Of a stretch of DNA of 64,000 bases, positions 29,389 to 42,104 are shown one piece after another (positions within the stretch are counted from its first letter, which is position 1; each line of letters starts with the position of its first letter). Position numbers and translations under genes: made by a program. Source of the DNA: Isoetes taiwanensis (taxonomy: Eukaryota > Streptophyta > Lycopodiopsida > Isoetales > Isoetaceae); assembly GCA_021234155.1 (NCBI GenBank), contig JAJEKV010000025.1, forward strand, positions 19,176,085 to 19,240,084, written 5' to 3'. The notes beneath the pieces are model-generated. The model saw only the letters and a program-made list of their open reading frames with translations. It was not told where the DNA came from and ran no database searches.

Positions 29389-29676
29389 CAACAGCTTGCA
29401 AATGCTGGGGTGGGTGAGGGTAGTGGCCGGAAGCGGAAGACGAAGCCTGGCATTAAAGCGCTTCGCGATATTAAGAAGTATCAGAAGAGCACTGAGATGG
29501 TCATTCCGCGTCTCCCATTTGCCAGGCTCGTGAAAGAGATTCTGCAAGAGTGTGGTGCGATACATCATACCGCCATTCGAATTCAAGCAATGAAATTTGC
29601 AACGTGCATATGGAAATCGAAAAGTCCATTCTCCTACAATCCATGCTTTTATATATTAAGCAAATTCAAATTTTGA
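29380..29676 (+). CDS. Divergent histone H3-fold segment
   Basis: The frame contains [38 protein letters not shown] and LQE. Compared with canonical H3 ([35 protein letters not shown]), 20 of the 31 positions from ALR to Q-E are identical, and most of the rest are conservative. This covers the alpha-N helix and alpha-1, about H3 residues 38-78. IPRLPF mixes H3-type LPF with the Pro seen in many CENH3s. From [14 protein letters not shown] onward the match to alpha-2 fades, and the rest of the fold is not recognisable: it is truncated, spliced or diverged. A nucleosomal role is inference. Confidence 0.72.
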   Translation: MAEQQLANAGVGEGSGRKRKTKPGIKALRDIKKYQKSTEMVIPRLPFARLVKEILQECGAIHHTAIRIQAMKFATCIWKSKSPFSYNPCFYILSKFKF

Positions 29677-29835
29677 ATTGTAGGGGGCGGGAAGCCTGTA
29701 TTGGGATGAAGTAAAGATCCCGGTTTACGAACTTTTAAGGCGCAATCGCAGCGCCTCGAAATGAAAGTCTGGTACAAAGCTTCAACCTACACATTCAAAT
29801 TTTGAAATGTAGAAGGCGGGAAGCTTGTATGGCCA
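29660..29835. repeat. Short direct duplication downstream of the H3-fold frame
   Basis: attcaaattttgaa followed by tgtag and ggcgggaagc occurs near 29660-29698 and again near 29787-29825, about 127 bp apart. Both copies end in an acceptor-like TGTAG, so they could be alternative splice sites for the missing end of the H3-like gene. Confidence 0.4.
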
Positions 29836-30175
29836 TGGCCTCTAAATGAAAATAGCGCAAAGACAAGAATCTATGGACGCCGCACGCTTGGTATCCGACA
29901 AACCAAGAGACACCGGCCATGAGTTGCCGGTATGCTATAATGCAAGTGGCTTTTTAGAAACGCCACATGTTGCATCAGCCTGTCTGACAACCAACAGAAT
30001 TAAATACATATGGCGCCATGAATGTGCGATCCCCCTTATACTGGGAGAATATTCTAAGCAAATCTGTAATTATGAGAGTTTGGTATCCTAGGTGGCATGG
30101 AAAAAAAGGAGCATATGACGTGGAATGACTGATAGAGGGCTGTTTTGAGACCCCAAATCCGCCCTAATGTCACAT

Positions 30176-31136
30176 GCAAAGATGCTCCTAGCAAAATGTA
30201 TCGTAGCTAGGTAGTGGATTGGCTTCAATGTGATACGTAGAATGTGATCTATCTACTATACTCATGATGTGATGGTGAATAAATTGTCATCCTTCAATAA
30301 GAATAAGAGACAAATCTTCTCCAATTCGTTATTAGAAGGTTGAATTGCATTACAATAGCCAAGTAGCTCTTAAAATTATCATGGTGAATAGATCAGATTA
30401 TGAATTAAAAAGCTAGAATATTAGGTGATTCCTTGAGAATCTTCTAGAAGGAGGATAGAAGATAAGGCAAATCCACGTTTGCGCCACTTAGTAAACGTGG
30501 CGAATATTCAAGTGTAGTGAGATTTGTTTGTAGAAGAATTGGCGAATTTTGTTGTTTTCATTTATAACATGCCCATTGTATGGGTCCCATGACCTATTGG
30601 TCTCCGTGGACGTTAAAAAATATATTCTATTCTATTCCTACTAAACCATAGTGTTGAAATTCTTTAGTACCATTAAAAATAGCTTCTCGACAAAGTTTCG
30701 TACTAAGGGCTACACTGCTCCCATAGTGATGTATACAAGTCTGTTAATGTAGGCTTATATATAGTGATGTGGCCTAAAATACATGTATTTATACTGTATA
30801 TTTTAGGGAAACATCACAAAAACCAACTTTGAGCTGGCCGTGGGAGGAGGGAGCCAACTAGTCCAGCCCGTGGGATATCTATGAGGATGGAGCTGAATAA
30901 TAACTGAATCTAGTTCAAAAACCGCGAAGCTTGGACCGAGTGTCGTCAAGCTTCTAGTGTAAGCTAATTTTAGACTTCGATCACCACAGTCCAGAGCTAG
31001 AGGTTGATTCATGAGAAGCTATCCCTTCCATGAGCTCATTATTGTCCAACTGCAACTATTGACCAATTGTTGACATACTTGAATAAGTTGCTTGACTTGT
31101 TATAACAAGGCTGAAACCTCCTCTATCCTATTGTTT
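30176..31136. other. No gene seen
   Basis: AT-rich sequence without recognisable coding, RNA or repeat structure. Confidence 0.4.
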
Positions 31137-31204
31137 AAATTTGGATTTTCCGGGAAAAAAAAAATTTGGATTTTTTTAAGACAGTTTTCCTAAGGTTTTA
31201 GGGA

Positions 31205-31465
31205 GTGCATATTCACACGGGGGGTGACTCCGGGCAACGAGAGCTGTTGGATAGGCATATTCATCCCTTATTCCTTAATCTACACCGTACGTAAAGTTCC
31301 TCGTTTGTGGGGTATGCAAGTACAAGATTTGCTATACTGTATAACAAGATTTGCAAAATACTATAAGATTTTAAGCAAAATACTATATGATGTTGATTTT
31401 GTACGTGTAAAATATAATTAAAAGGGCTCTCGCTGCCCTACGTCACCCCCCGTGTGAATATGCAC
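31205..31465. mobile_element. MITE with long terminal inverted repeats
   Basis: GTGCATATTCACACGGGGGG at 31205 is inverted at the right end (…TGTGAATATGCAC, 31453-31465). The arms extend about 45 bp with a few mismatches, through the GGGCA(A/G)CGAGAG words. The total is 261 bp with no coding capacity. The superfamily is uncertain because no clear target duplication is visible. Confidence 0.72.
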
Positions 31466-31559
31466 CCAAACCAAAGGGGGTTTAAGGGGGATTTTAATTT
31501 AAAAATGTTGGATGCAATGGTCTAAGTTAATTAATGTAGTTATGTGTTGGTTGTTGTAT

Positions 31560-32750
31560 TAAAAAAAATTTTGGGCCCTTCGGGCCCTTAGGGAAACAAA
31601 GAGATGGCAACATATCTTGTGTAGAACTATAAAACCTCTATTTTTCTTTGCAATGCAATATCCAGGATGACATGATAAGTTTCACTCTACAATCTTTAGT
31701 TGAAAGGGAGGCCAATAAGCTTACATAACGTGATAATTATGAATGTGATAATAAGACTCATGTTCATTGAAAGAAATACGCAAGGTAATCACATGGATAA
31801 GGCCCAATCATGGGCAATTACAAAATGCCCACAACCAATACCATCCCACGGGGTACAGATCCAAACTGATGCAAAGTACCACAAATATTCAAGCAAGCTA
31901 TCCATATTTTTATTCACGTGGACTATGAATCAAGAATTGCAACTTGCCATGGTATCAAACCTTAAGAATCCCTGCAACAACAATCCATGCAAATAATGTC
32001 ACTTGTGTAAGCATTTTTTGCTAGTAAGAATTCAATCTTACTTTCCTAGATCAAAGCCGAAAAACAGAATTCCTCACCTTTGCTTTGATATAAACCGCAT
32101 AATGCTTCTAGAAGCCCAACTTCTCGGATGCCGGACTTGAGGAATAGGTAATTTGTAGTAAGAACTTAACACAGCAAGAAATCCTTTGGGCCAAAACCGC
32201 ATGACCCACCAAGATTTGCATTTCAAATCGCAAATTAATCAATATGAGGAAGGCATTTAGGTCACAAACATCGCCATCATGTCATTGCCGATGCCATTCT
32301 TAGTGGAGAAGCAATCGAAGGAAAAAACTCTTAGGACTAACCTTTCGGCAAAATACTTCAAGATTCGTGAGGAGTAGAAGAGGTGAAATCACATGACGCC
32401 CAACATCACCTAGAATTCATACCGCCAAAGACATGACGATAATAGGTTTATTACTTAATATCTCCACATCTCCGTGGAGGAGAATAATATCTCCACATCT
32501 CCAAGAGGAGAATGAATCACGCTTCTGCGGACATTCAAGAGGCGCATAAATATAGCACAAACAATGATAATTCTAAAAGAAGTTGTTACGTAAAAGACCG
32601 TGGTTGCAACAAAGATCGTGGAATTTGAACTTCTAGGTTGCATCACGGGGAGTAAGCTCGCTTTTATTTTCCTTTCATCCATCTCTAATTTGTGTAAAAA
32701 GCCAAAGATAGGAAACGTGTCATGCGGGTTGCTTTACGATATTCTTTTTA
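31560..32750. other. No gene seen; short palindrome at the start
   Basis: gggcccttcgggccc, a 15-bp hairpin, lies at about 31574. The rest is AT-rich, with stops in all frames. Confidence 0.4.
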
Positions 32751-33260
32751 CTCACGAGAAAGGAAGGAAGGAAGGAAGAACTTTTAATGTCCAATAACAA
32801 TCGGGTTATGGGACCACAAGTACAAAACGGGACCGAAGTCCCTAACCGAACTTGACCGAAGCCCGCGTAACAAACCATAATCACCATGGCCCGGATTAAA
32901 AACCACATGGGAAATAAATTTGAACTTCTACGCGATCCAAAATCCATGCTATTGCCGGCAATTTTCATTCCATCCACAAGACTTCACCAAATTTATGTAA
33001 AAGGGCTCTTTGGACAACGAAACAAAACCGCATGGAGGTGCCTCCTCACCAAATCGCCCACCCGATCGGCATGCTTTTCGCACATACGCTCGCACGCAAT
33101 TCTTTTTACTCATCCATCACTACGCCCAGAAACCCCGAAGGCGCCCAGGCCAGAGGCACGTAAATACATCTTTAACAACTTCATAATTTGAACTTCTAGG
33201 TCGCCTCGAGGAGCTCGCTTTATTTTCATTTCATCCATCTCTAATTTATGGTCGAGCCAC
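32630..33260. repeat. Dispersed repeat copy A with internal duplication
   Basis: 32760-33000 matches 42105-42400: an aaggaagg run, then aatcgggttatgggacca, gggaccgaagtcc, cccggattaaaaaccac, gatccaaaatccatgct and cttcaccaa. Within this copy, 32630-32690 is repeated at 33190-33245 (gaacttctaggt...tttcatccatctctaattt). Confidence 0.65.
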
Positions 33261-33261
33261 A

Positions 33262-36200
33262 TGGCATGGCTTTTACGTAAATTCTTTTTATCCAAAAGGC
33301 CAAAACATCCCGCGACGAGAAAACATGGTCGAGCCACATGTAAGGCTCAATCCAACCACAGTGCATATGTTTGATACATATGAAATACCAAGGAAATCCA
33401 GCTTATAAGTAGTGAATAAAATTAATCCGCCAAGAAAGCACGGTTTATCAAACGATGTGCTAACTTTAAATGTCCAAAGATTCCCCGATGCTAAAACAGA
33501 TCCCCTAAAAACATATTTCTCAAGTGTGTCCTAACTAAACAAAAAATCCTTCAAATAACATACCGTAATAGCATACAAAGCGATATAAAATGTCATTCAT
33601 GCCTCCCGCTTTCTTCATTAAGAGACGCCAATGCCGCTCTATAGTGTAGTTCCTTATAACGCTTTCAACCCGACAAATGCTCAAAAATCTTCTTTTGCGC
33701 TTCAGAATCCCTCGCTTTAAGGGCATCCGCCAAAGCATGATCCAACTTCATCAAGCAAAAAGATGAGTATTACCCGGTTCCGCACAAAAGGTTGCAAACA
33801 ACAAATCCATTCCGCAGCTTTTTCCGGATCGGCAAATGTATGCAAATCCATTCCGGCGGTTTTCCATGGCAAATGTATGTTTCAATCGGATTAATCGGGG
33901 AAGCATTGCTTTTCAAAATGCTTCGAACCAACAATCGAGATCCCTTACAATAGAAACCATAAGCCGAGAACTAATTTTTGAGGAAATAGGAACCCTAAAA
34001 TGAGTCGCTCGAAGCTTTGCATGTCGAAAAATAAAATGCAATAGGAAAAATAGAACATAATAGAAAAATATATCATATATGGGTCTAGACTATTGAAAAT
34101 AGGCATCAAAATTAATTCAAGCGTATGCAAATATAATGCGCACCCTAGATGTACTAATTAGTATGCCTCGTGCAATACGCCCATGAAATCATATGAAAAC
34201 CATGCCAAAAAGCGTATAAAATCACAAAGAAAACCCCCTGTTATAATGCTACATATTAGTTGTCGGGAAAAGTTTCCGATTATCTAAAAATCGGGAAAAA
34301 AATTATTTTCTATGATTTGGGGTTTGTGTTTTCGCCGAGAAATTTCCATAACTGTGCTAGTTTGCATGCATGCATGCCACGATTCAAGTAGACAGGCTTG
34401 AAGACCTTCAAATCGATCTATCAGGGAGTTTGTGATCGGTTTGTAAATTGTAATGTAACTCCAAGCCCTGCTTTTTGATGCAAATCTGACCTTTTGCAGA
34501 GGATTTGTTACAGCCGTTGCTTTCTTCTGCAGATATATTGGAGCGTGGAGCGTGGGTTTAGAGATCCGGCTGTGATTTGTGATTTCGCTTTATATGGTAA
34601 AAAGTGATTTTCGTCAAGTCTTCTTCTTAGGTTTCCATGGAGGTTTGCTGTGTAGTGACAATCTCAGGTATTTTCATCACGTAAATGCAAGTATTGGCAT
34701 ATGTATCATTCTTTTATTTTTGTCGTTTGAGTCTGATGTTGCCTTTGATCTTGCACAAGATTAGGCTGATGTTTTATAACCTCCTTGGATTGTTCTTCAA
34801 GAGCATTTGTTCCAATGTCACGTAGAATATCTTGAAAATTTAACGTTATGTGCTCAATAGATTTCCTTGCTAATTTTGAAGGCCTCTTATTTGGCAGATG
34901 TGCAGCTTCCCATTGCTTAATTACAAGCAATGTTTGTGGAAAAACCCAGTTTGACGAGGATCTTGGCGCCTCCGTACGTGGTATCTTGGCACACAATTTT
35001 TTCTTCATTTCTTTGTTGCTTTGGTGAAGTGCGATACAAATTTAAATTTCTTGGTAGTCTATATTATTTATGCTTGCATTCTAATTTCTCCTATGTAGCC
35101 TGCATTTACCTCTCAGGTAAGGCAAACAGATTGTCATAGCTCTGTTAAACATTTAAATCTTTCCATTTGATTTGGTTCCATATTTTATTATTCTTTTTCT
35201 ATGAATGCTAGCTCTCTAGCAAATGCAGTAACTAGATATGATAAAATTTACGCAATTGATGTTAGATCCCTTCTTTGTGGTGCTATGGCACTGATGCTGC
35301 AGCTGCACAAGAACTCTGCAGGCTTTTGATGTCAGTCTCAGCTGAAATCACAATCTCTATTAAAATTTGTCATTTTCTTTCTATCTATGTAGAAGCATAA
35401 TATGCATTGAAAATGTTGTCTCTTTCCACTTTGATTTAACAATGCACATCTGCTAAGACATGTGCAGAGCCAAAGAAATGAATGGCCCCTTGGTCCTGTC
35501 CTTTTCCTTATATGTTCTTTTGCCTTATATTATTCTGCAGTAAACCTGAGTACATACATGCCCGCTTTTAAATGAGGGCCTGTTGGAGCACCTGAAGCCA
35601 CCCTTTAGGCTTCATATTAGAGGTAAATATTAGACGTACAAATTTTATGATGTGCCAAGACCTCTAGACATGTCTGAATAAATGTGTTTCAATATTGGAC
35701 ATGTTGGTGGAATGCACCTTTATGGATCAAGTACAGGAGGAAGTGAGGGAATATTCAATGGCCTAAAAGAGGAGGTTGTCTGCCATTGGATTTTCTCTGC
35801 CCTCTGGTCAAAACAGACTAGAAAATATCCCGTGGCTGGGCAATATCCAATGTATTATTTATCCTCTCAGATTTAACTTATCGTTGTTTGTACAGATGCA
35901 ACATGTAGACCATTCATCTTGATAATCAATATCAGCAAGATCGTCTTCACAGATGTATATGCTTGCAGCATATTTTTTCTTGCTCTTACGCCGGTGAAAA
36001 GAATATGATCATACGCAGAGCAGTTCCCTGTCTTGGCATTATCTTTTTAATTGACACACTGCTTCCCTTTCAAACGGTTGCAACTTTTGATTCAATTGTT
36101 ACTTGAAATAATCTACTTTTCTGGCAGGTCATATGAGTAAGGAGCATTTGTATTGAGAAGGCAAGTTTAAGTTCTCAACGACTCCCATTCAGGACGAGGC

Positions 36201-38440
36201 TACAAATTCATGTGAGTCCTTTATAGATATATGTCAACGCTACTATTGAAAAAATAAAATGTTTAGGAAGTTCTTTTCTTTTACTAGATAAACCACATAA
36301 ATGGTTTTGTCAACGCTGCATTGAATACTGCAGCAACTACATATTAATGGACTTTGTGCTCAAGGGTTTTGTTCTGCAATGACAGCTTTTTACACACACT
36401 ATTTTTCCAAGACCGTAAGCACTTACTCGGTTCTTGCTTTACTCATTTGGTTATTTTCGTTACTCAAAACTCTGGGCAAGAATGTGGTTGTAGAAAGTGT
36501 CAATATGTACCCATTAATGTTGTGGTGAGACATATGTTGCTGCAGGCATGTCTGTGTAAGTGTCTGTGTAATTGTCTGCCTCTTGCATATTCACTTTCTG
36601 GTGTCAACATTTTGCATACATTCGTGTGTCTTAGAAGATCACTATTGTAGTGCTAGCCAGATGTCTATCCTTCCTTTTATTTCTGTGCAGGATTAGCCAT
36701 CTGCATTATGAATGATCTGGAGCAGACCGTTAATGCATTGTAAGTGTTCAACAGATCATTATAGTACATTAGTTGGAGTTGAGACAAGTAGCTAGGAACT
36801 AACTTTTCTTAGTCTGTCAGGTAAATTAGGTATAGAAGGACATTTGTCTTTAATTAGTGGTCAGCTCTTCACTTGTGTGTATGATTTAATGATGGGGCAC
36901 ATTTTGATATTAATGACCAGTTTCAATACAACATGTCATGTCCAGGACTTTAACTTCCAGTAGATTTGTCACTCTGCACATGATCAATACAAGCAACATT
37001 CCATGTATTATCTTTTTGTTGAGTTTGTTGTAAACTTTTGGAGCAGGAGCCGAATTGGAGGCCATGGGCATTTATCCAAGTTGTGAGTTTCAGTTTTGCG
37101 CCACACATATTAAAGGCCTGTTTGTCTCTGTGTGATTGCATTTCATGCGAAATGTCTAGCATGTCCTTCTAAATTTAGCTATCCAGACTCCAGGTAATTG
37201 TACCAATTTTATCCATATGAATTATTGCTGAAATGTTCAAAGTGAAGCTCAAAAGTCATGCATCTGTTACATTGAGGATTTTGCGAATATGCAAAAAGTT
37301 TCAGATGCATGCAATTGTTATATTGATCAGCTATTAGAATGCGTCATATTCAAGGTTCACATATCCACATCTATATTCGCTTTTCTAATTCAATAAAATT
37401 TTGTTGAGATGTGTTTCTTCATTGAACTCCTTTTCAGCAATATGACACCCTCCTAAATGGATCCATGTTTTCAAATGTGATCATTATGATGTAACACTGC
37501 ATATGTTTAGGTGAAGTTCCTTTATCATTGTTGATATGTTACTTCACCTTTTACATTTGCAACCTCTCAAAATTGCAATTCATGGCACATTCTTACTTAC
37601 ATTGGAATCAAGGTGCACCTTGCATGTAAGAAGTTTTATCAATGTCCAATATAGTTTAATAAAGCAAGTTGCTATATTTATTACCCTTTATTGACTAATG
37701 TGTAATAAGAATGCGGAGTCTGAAGTTCCACTTTTTCGTTTCATGCGCAAATGACATTTGAAAATAATAATGCTTCCTAAATATGCATCAAGTGAGCAAA
37801 ATAACACATTGTATTATGTTCATCAAGGAAGATATGATAGTGACAGAATTTGAGTTCCTGATATCTCTATGTTTTGCGGCAATGCCTATCTCTGTTCGCC
37901 AATTTTTCTCTTCGTTCCACCTTAGGTATTATAAGTTTGTCTACAAGTTCACGGTTGTCACACGTAATCAGATTTATATGCCGCAAGAATGCCGCACCCA
38001 TTACTAGTAGAGATAAAACACAAAATGTGGACAAAGAAATACCTAGACTCAAAGCAGACTAGAATTCATAAAGGTATTTTCTAGCTAAAATTATCATAAC
38101 CTATGCAAAACAAAGAGAAAATACGCGAGGAATCAAAAAATACACTGGAACACTGGATATATTTCATACAACGGAGTAGAGAATATAAAGGCTTGAGCTA
38201 GAATGGAATGATTCAACAAGAATGGGGTGCCTCTATATATAGATAGAACATGGTCAGGATCATGCCACTCCAACGCATGGGATCGCGCCAAATGGCATAA
38301 AGCAAGATTTGAACTTAGATGCAACATATATGTCTTTGCTGAGTGGGCTATCTTCACTTCTTGAAGACATTCCCTTGCATTTTCTTCATATATAGAGTTG
38401 TTTTTAGGAGGTTTGAAATATTCGAGAACCTACGTGCATG
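33262..38440. other. Long intergenic stretch upstream of CCT2, nothing firm
   Basis: About 5 kb of AT-rich, mostly single-copy-looking sequence. Isolated splice-like sites occur (for example CTCTCAG|GTAAGG near 35115), and short frames have no family resemblance. A decayed gene or non-coding transcript is possible, but nothing supports a call. At 33820-33880 two near-copies of aatccattccg...caaatgta differ at CAG/CCGG. Confidence 0.4.
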
Positions 38441-38667
38441 TGCGAAATCCTCAAATCGAACCTTCTTGAAAATAACCGGTGATATCGGGTTTCTACAAAC
38501 CTTAGGGCAAAGCCTCATTTCCCTCTCTTTTTCCCAGCAAAGTATGTATCTTCTCCCTTTCTCCTCACGTCCCTTCCTCTACATTTGATCTACTTGGTTG
38601 TTCAGAGTATTTTTGACTGTCGTTTCTTCCTTGATATTTCAGATTCCCATTCTCGGGTTGTAAGATC
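38441..38667 (+). promoter_or_regulatory. CCT2: CCT2 5' leader with a leader intron
   Basis: A leader-like sequence ends TTCCCAGCAAA, followed by a donor GTATGT (38542). After a T-rich stretch, an acceptor GATATTTCAG ends at 38642, and 25 leader bases precede the ATG at 38668. A short intron in the leader is common in plant housekeeping genes. The transcription start is not resolved. Confidence 0.5.
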
Positions 38668-41338
38668 ATGGCATTTGCGGTAAGTTTTAGACCATCCCTT
38701 AACTTCTGATATCCGGTTAACATGGATTTTGTATTCTCTGTTGCAGTCAGAGAGGCTCTTCAAAGATGAAGCAGTTGAAGAAAAGGGTGAGCGTGCCCGG
38801 ATGGTACGTTTTTTGACATGCTTTTATACCCCATTTACTGGTATGTCATAAAACATGTTTTTTGCAACCTCGAAGTCTCTCAAATTTAGAGATGGTTTGG
38901 AGGCAAATGAGTATTACTTGCCATTATCTATACCTAAGCTTCAGATGCATTATAATCTTAATCCTTTCATGTCTCCCGAATACTGAAATTGTGTTACAGG
39001 CTTCATTCATTGGGGCTATAGCTATTGCAGATCTTGTGAAAACAACGTTAGGTCCAAAGGGAATGGTATATTATACATTTATTGGCTGTTTGTTATTGAG
39101 CATGCATGAGTTTGTTAACATTCTTCTTTTTGGTTATAGGACAAGATATTGCAGTCCACAGGAAGAGGCCACACTGTCACTGTTACAAATGATGGAGCGA
39201 CAATTTTGAAATCTCTTCATGTTGATAATCCAGCAGCCAAAGTTCTTGTTGGTAATGTTACAGACATCGGCTGACCTTTTTTGAATGCTACTGCTAGCTT
39301 GCATCTATGGCAAACGTATATGTTAATGGCAACATGGTTTTTTAATTTGATCACAAAAGCTTTAGGTAAAATGGTAATGCAGTAATTCTATCTGTTAATT
39401 AGTGCGTATGTTACCCAATCAGATATATCCAAGGTGCAAGATGATGAGGTTGGAGATGGGACAACATCTGTTGTTGTTCTGGCTGGTGAACTTTTGAGAG
39501 AGGCAGAGAAGCTTATTGCTTTGAAAATACATCCAATGACAATTATTGCTGGTGGGAATTATGATTCAGTCTATTGAGCTTGGCTTGGAATGTTTGCAGT
39601 TATTTTCATAGTGTTAACCTAGCTGAGGATATTACAGGCTACAGAATGGCTGCTGAGTGTGCCCGTAATGTGCTTGAGAAACATTCACGTGATAACAAAC
39701 ATGACGAGGGTATGCCATTTTGAATGGTTTTCTTTGAATCATTACGGCTTTGTAGGAATTTTCTCATTTGAGGACATAACCTTGCCCTTGGAAATAAATC
39801 AAGTTTAATGTATTTTTGCATGCTTGCTTTTTGTTACATTTCCCTGACACGTATATGGTTGTTTCTGCATCAGAGAAGTTTAGGACAGATCTTGTAAACA
39901 TTGGCGATGACTACATTGAGTTCCAAAAATCCTTTCTCAGGATAAGGAACATTTTGCTAATCTTGCAGTTGATGCTGTTCTGCGCCTCAAGGTATGCTGA
40001 TAAATTTTTTGAAGTTGGTAAATGCTATTTGTTTGCAGGCTCTCTCATATGTTTGCATTTTTTCAGGGTAGTGGAAATTTGGAAGCAATTCAGATAATCA
40101 AGAAGGCAGGGGGATCATTGAGGGATTCCTTTCTTGATGAAGGGTGTGTTACTTAATTTGTCTCATCCATGTTTGTTATTCTCATCTGATATTACTATAA
40201 TGCATTCGCAGATTTATTCTAGACAAGAAAATAGGTGTCGGCCAACCTAAGCGAGTCGAAAATGCCAAAATTTTAGTTGCCAATACTGCAATGGACACTG
40301 ATAAGGTGAAAATATATGGAGCACGTGTCAGGGTAGATGCCATGTCAAAGGTAGCTGAGATTGAAGCTGCAGAGAAGGATAAAATGCGAAAAAAAGTAGA
40401 GAAAATTTTGGCTCATGGGATCAACTGTTTCGTAAATCGGCAGCTTATATACAATTTTCCAGAAGAGCTATTTGCTGATGCAGGAATTATGGCAATTGAG
40501 CATGCTGATTTTGAAGGTATTGAACGGCTTGCCCTTGTGACTGGCGGTGAGATTGCTTCTACATTTGACGACCCTGGATCAGTACGCCTTGGTCATTGCA
40601 AACTGATTGAAGAAATTATGATTGGAGAAGACAAGCTAATCCACTTTTCCGGAGTGGAGTTGGGGCAGGCATGTACAATCGTTCTTCGTGGGGCTAGGTC
40701 CGTATCTTTCTCCTGAACTTCATCACGTGGTTCTTGACACTCATGAATACTTTTATCCTAACTTGCACACCAACGCAGTTCACATGTGTTAGATGAAGCT
40801 GAGAGGTCCCTACACGATGCATTGTGTGTCCTCAGTCAAACTGTTCAAGACACGAGAGTGGTCTGGGGAGGTGGATGGCCTGAACTTTTGATGTCAAAGC
40901 ATGTTGATGAGCTTGCTAGAAGAACTCCTGGAAAGAAGGCACTTGCCATTGAATCATTTGCTTCTGCTTTAAGAACCATCCCAACTACTATTGCCGACAA
41001 TGCGGGGCTTGACAGTGCAGAGTTAGTGTCACAATTAAGGGCTGAGCACTCAAAGGAAGGGTCTGCGGCTGGTGTTGACGTTTATACTGGAGCTGTAAGT
41101 TGGTCCTTTTTTTTCTGGCTTAAAAAATGTAGATTTTTAAAAACTCTTTACGATAGTTTTTATTTGCAATGTCATGTAATTTGGATGCCAGGTTGGGGAC
41201 ATGGAAAAAATGGGAATTTACGAGTCGTTTAAAGTGAAGCAAGCAGTACTGTTATCAGCAACTGAAGCCGCAGAGATGATTCTACGAGTAGATGAAATTA
41301 TTAAATGTGCTCCTAGGAAAAGAGAAGAACGAATGTAG
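38668..41338 (+). CDS. CCT2: T-complex protein 1 subunit beta (CCT2), 11 coding exons
   Basis: Subunit of the cytosolic chaperonin TRiC/CCT, which folds actin, tubulin and other proteins using ATP. Exons: 38668-38679, 38747-38803, 39000-39065, 39140-39251, 39423-39551, 39638-39709, 39874-39991, 40067-40143, 40212-40697, 40779-41094, 41192-41338; all introns are GT-AG. Landmarks are [31 protein letters not shown], the nucleotide-binding [62 protein letters not shown] and the C-terminal [12 protein letters not shown]; length is near the usual 530 residues. Exon 7 is two bases too long for its flanking phases. Extra bases in AACATTGGCGATG and TCCAAAAATCC break the frame, probably as sequence errors. 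Confidence 0.95.
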
Positions 41339-42100
41339 TTGGCATTTATGTAAAGATAAAAATGTTTTGCTCTACAGAATCTCACATTTAATACCAAATT
41401 TTTGGCGGGAAATATAAATGACAAACCAGAATGATACTAGGGCATTTCAGTATAATATTACCCTGTTGATGAGCATAATTTTAGGATTAGCATTCTTCAC
41501 ATGACTACTAGGATTGATAGGTATCCGCATTTGTTGTTTGTCCATCCTCAGCCGGAAAACTTGTTTTAATAGATGTCAATAGATAAAGTACGTGGCGATA
41601 AACCAGGCACCAGACAATATTATTTCAAAGCCCTAAAAGATAATAGACTTAGGGAGCATTCTCGTTAGACTAAAATGGGCCTCTCCTTTTGCTTTCTGGC
41701 AAATCACGACAAAAAACAATGGTCTTCCTCTTGGTTTTAGTCTAAAAGGCATGAGAAACTGATTTCATTTTGAAAGTTATAGCCTACTTCCAAAAAACCT
41801 AAATTGAAAATCACTTTGTCTTCTAGAAGGTGAAATCAAGTTGTAAGGGGAATGGTTGTTCTTGATTTGCTAATGTGGAGGGGATAAAACCCAATTCTGG
41901 CCTAAATGGTTCTTCTTGATTTGCTGATGTGGAGGAGGGGGTAAAACCCAGTTTTGGCCTAACACTATGCACCCTTCATCCAAAGAAATCGTCTTGGCAT
42001 TTATTTTTATTGGGGCATTATCTTCATCTTTGAGATAGTTACCACCACAATATGGTGACAAACAAGTAGAGAAGCCAATAGTATAGTAGTTATTCATTGC
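41339..42100. other. CCT2 3' flank with a short tandem duplication
   Basis: A 50-55 bp unit (ttcttgatttgct.atgtggagg...taaaaccca.tt.tggcctaa) occurs twice at about 41857-41962. No other structure is seen. Confidence 0.6.
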
Positions 42101-42104
42101 TAGA

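Larger units (their letters stand above)
26843..30170 (+). mobile_element. TIR element encoding a histone H3-like protein
   Basis: Ends at 26843-26870 and 30143-30170 are 28-bp inverted repeats with one mismatch, starting ACATTAGGGC and including GATTTGGGGTCTCAAAA. A weaker TTCCACGTCA pair follows inside each end. The 3.3 kb body holds, in one orientation, several protein-like frames (27250-28780) and a broken long-tailed H3-like gene (28993-29676), plus a minus-strand Ty3/gypsy RT-RNase H fragment (28037-28290). I could not find a target duplication or a recognisable transposase, so the superfamily is unassigned. It may be an autonomous element of unknown type or a gene-capturing non-autonomous one. 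Confidence 0.72.
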
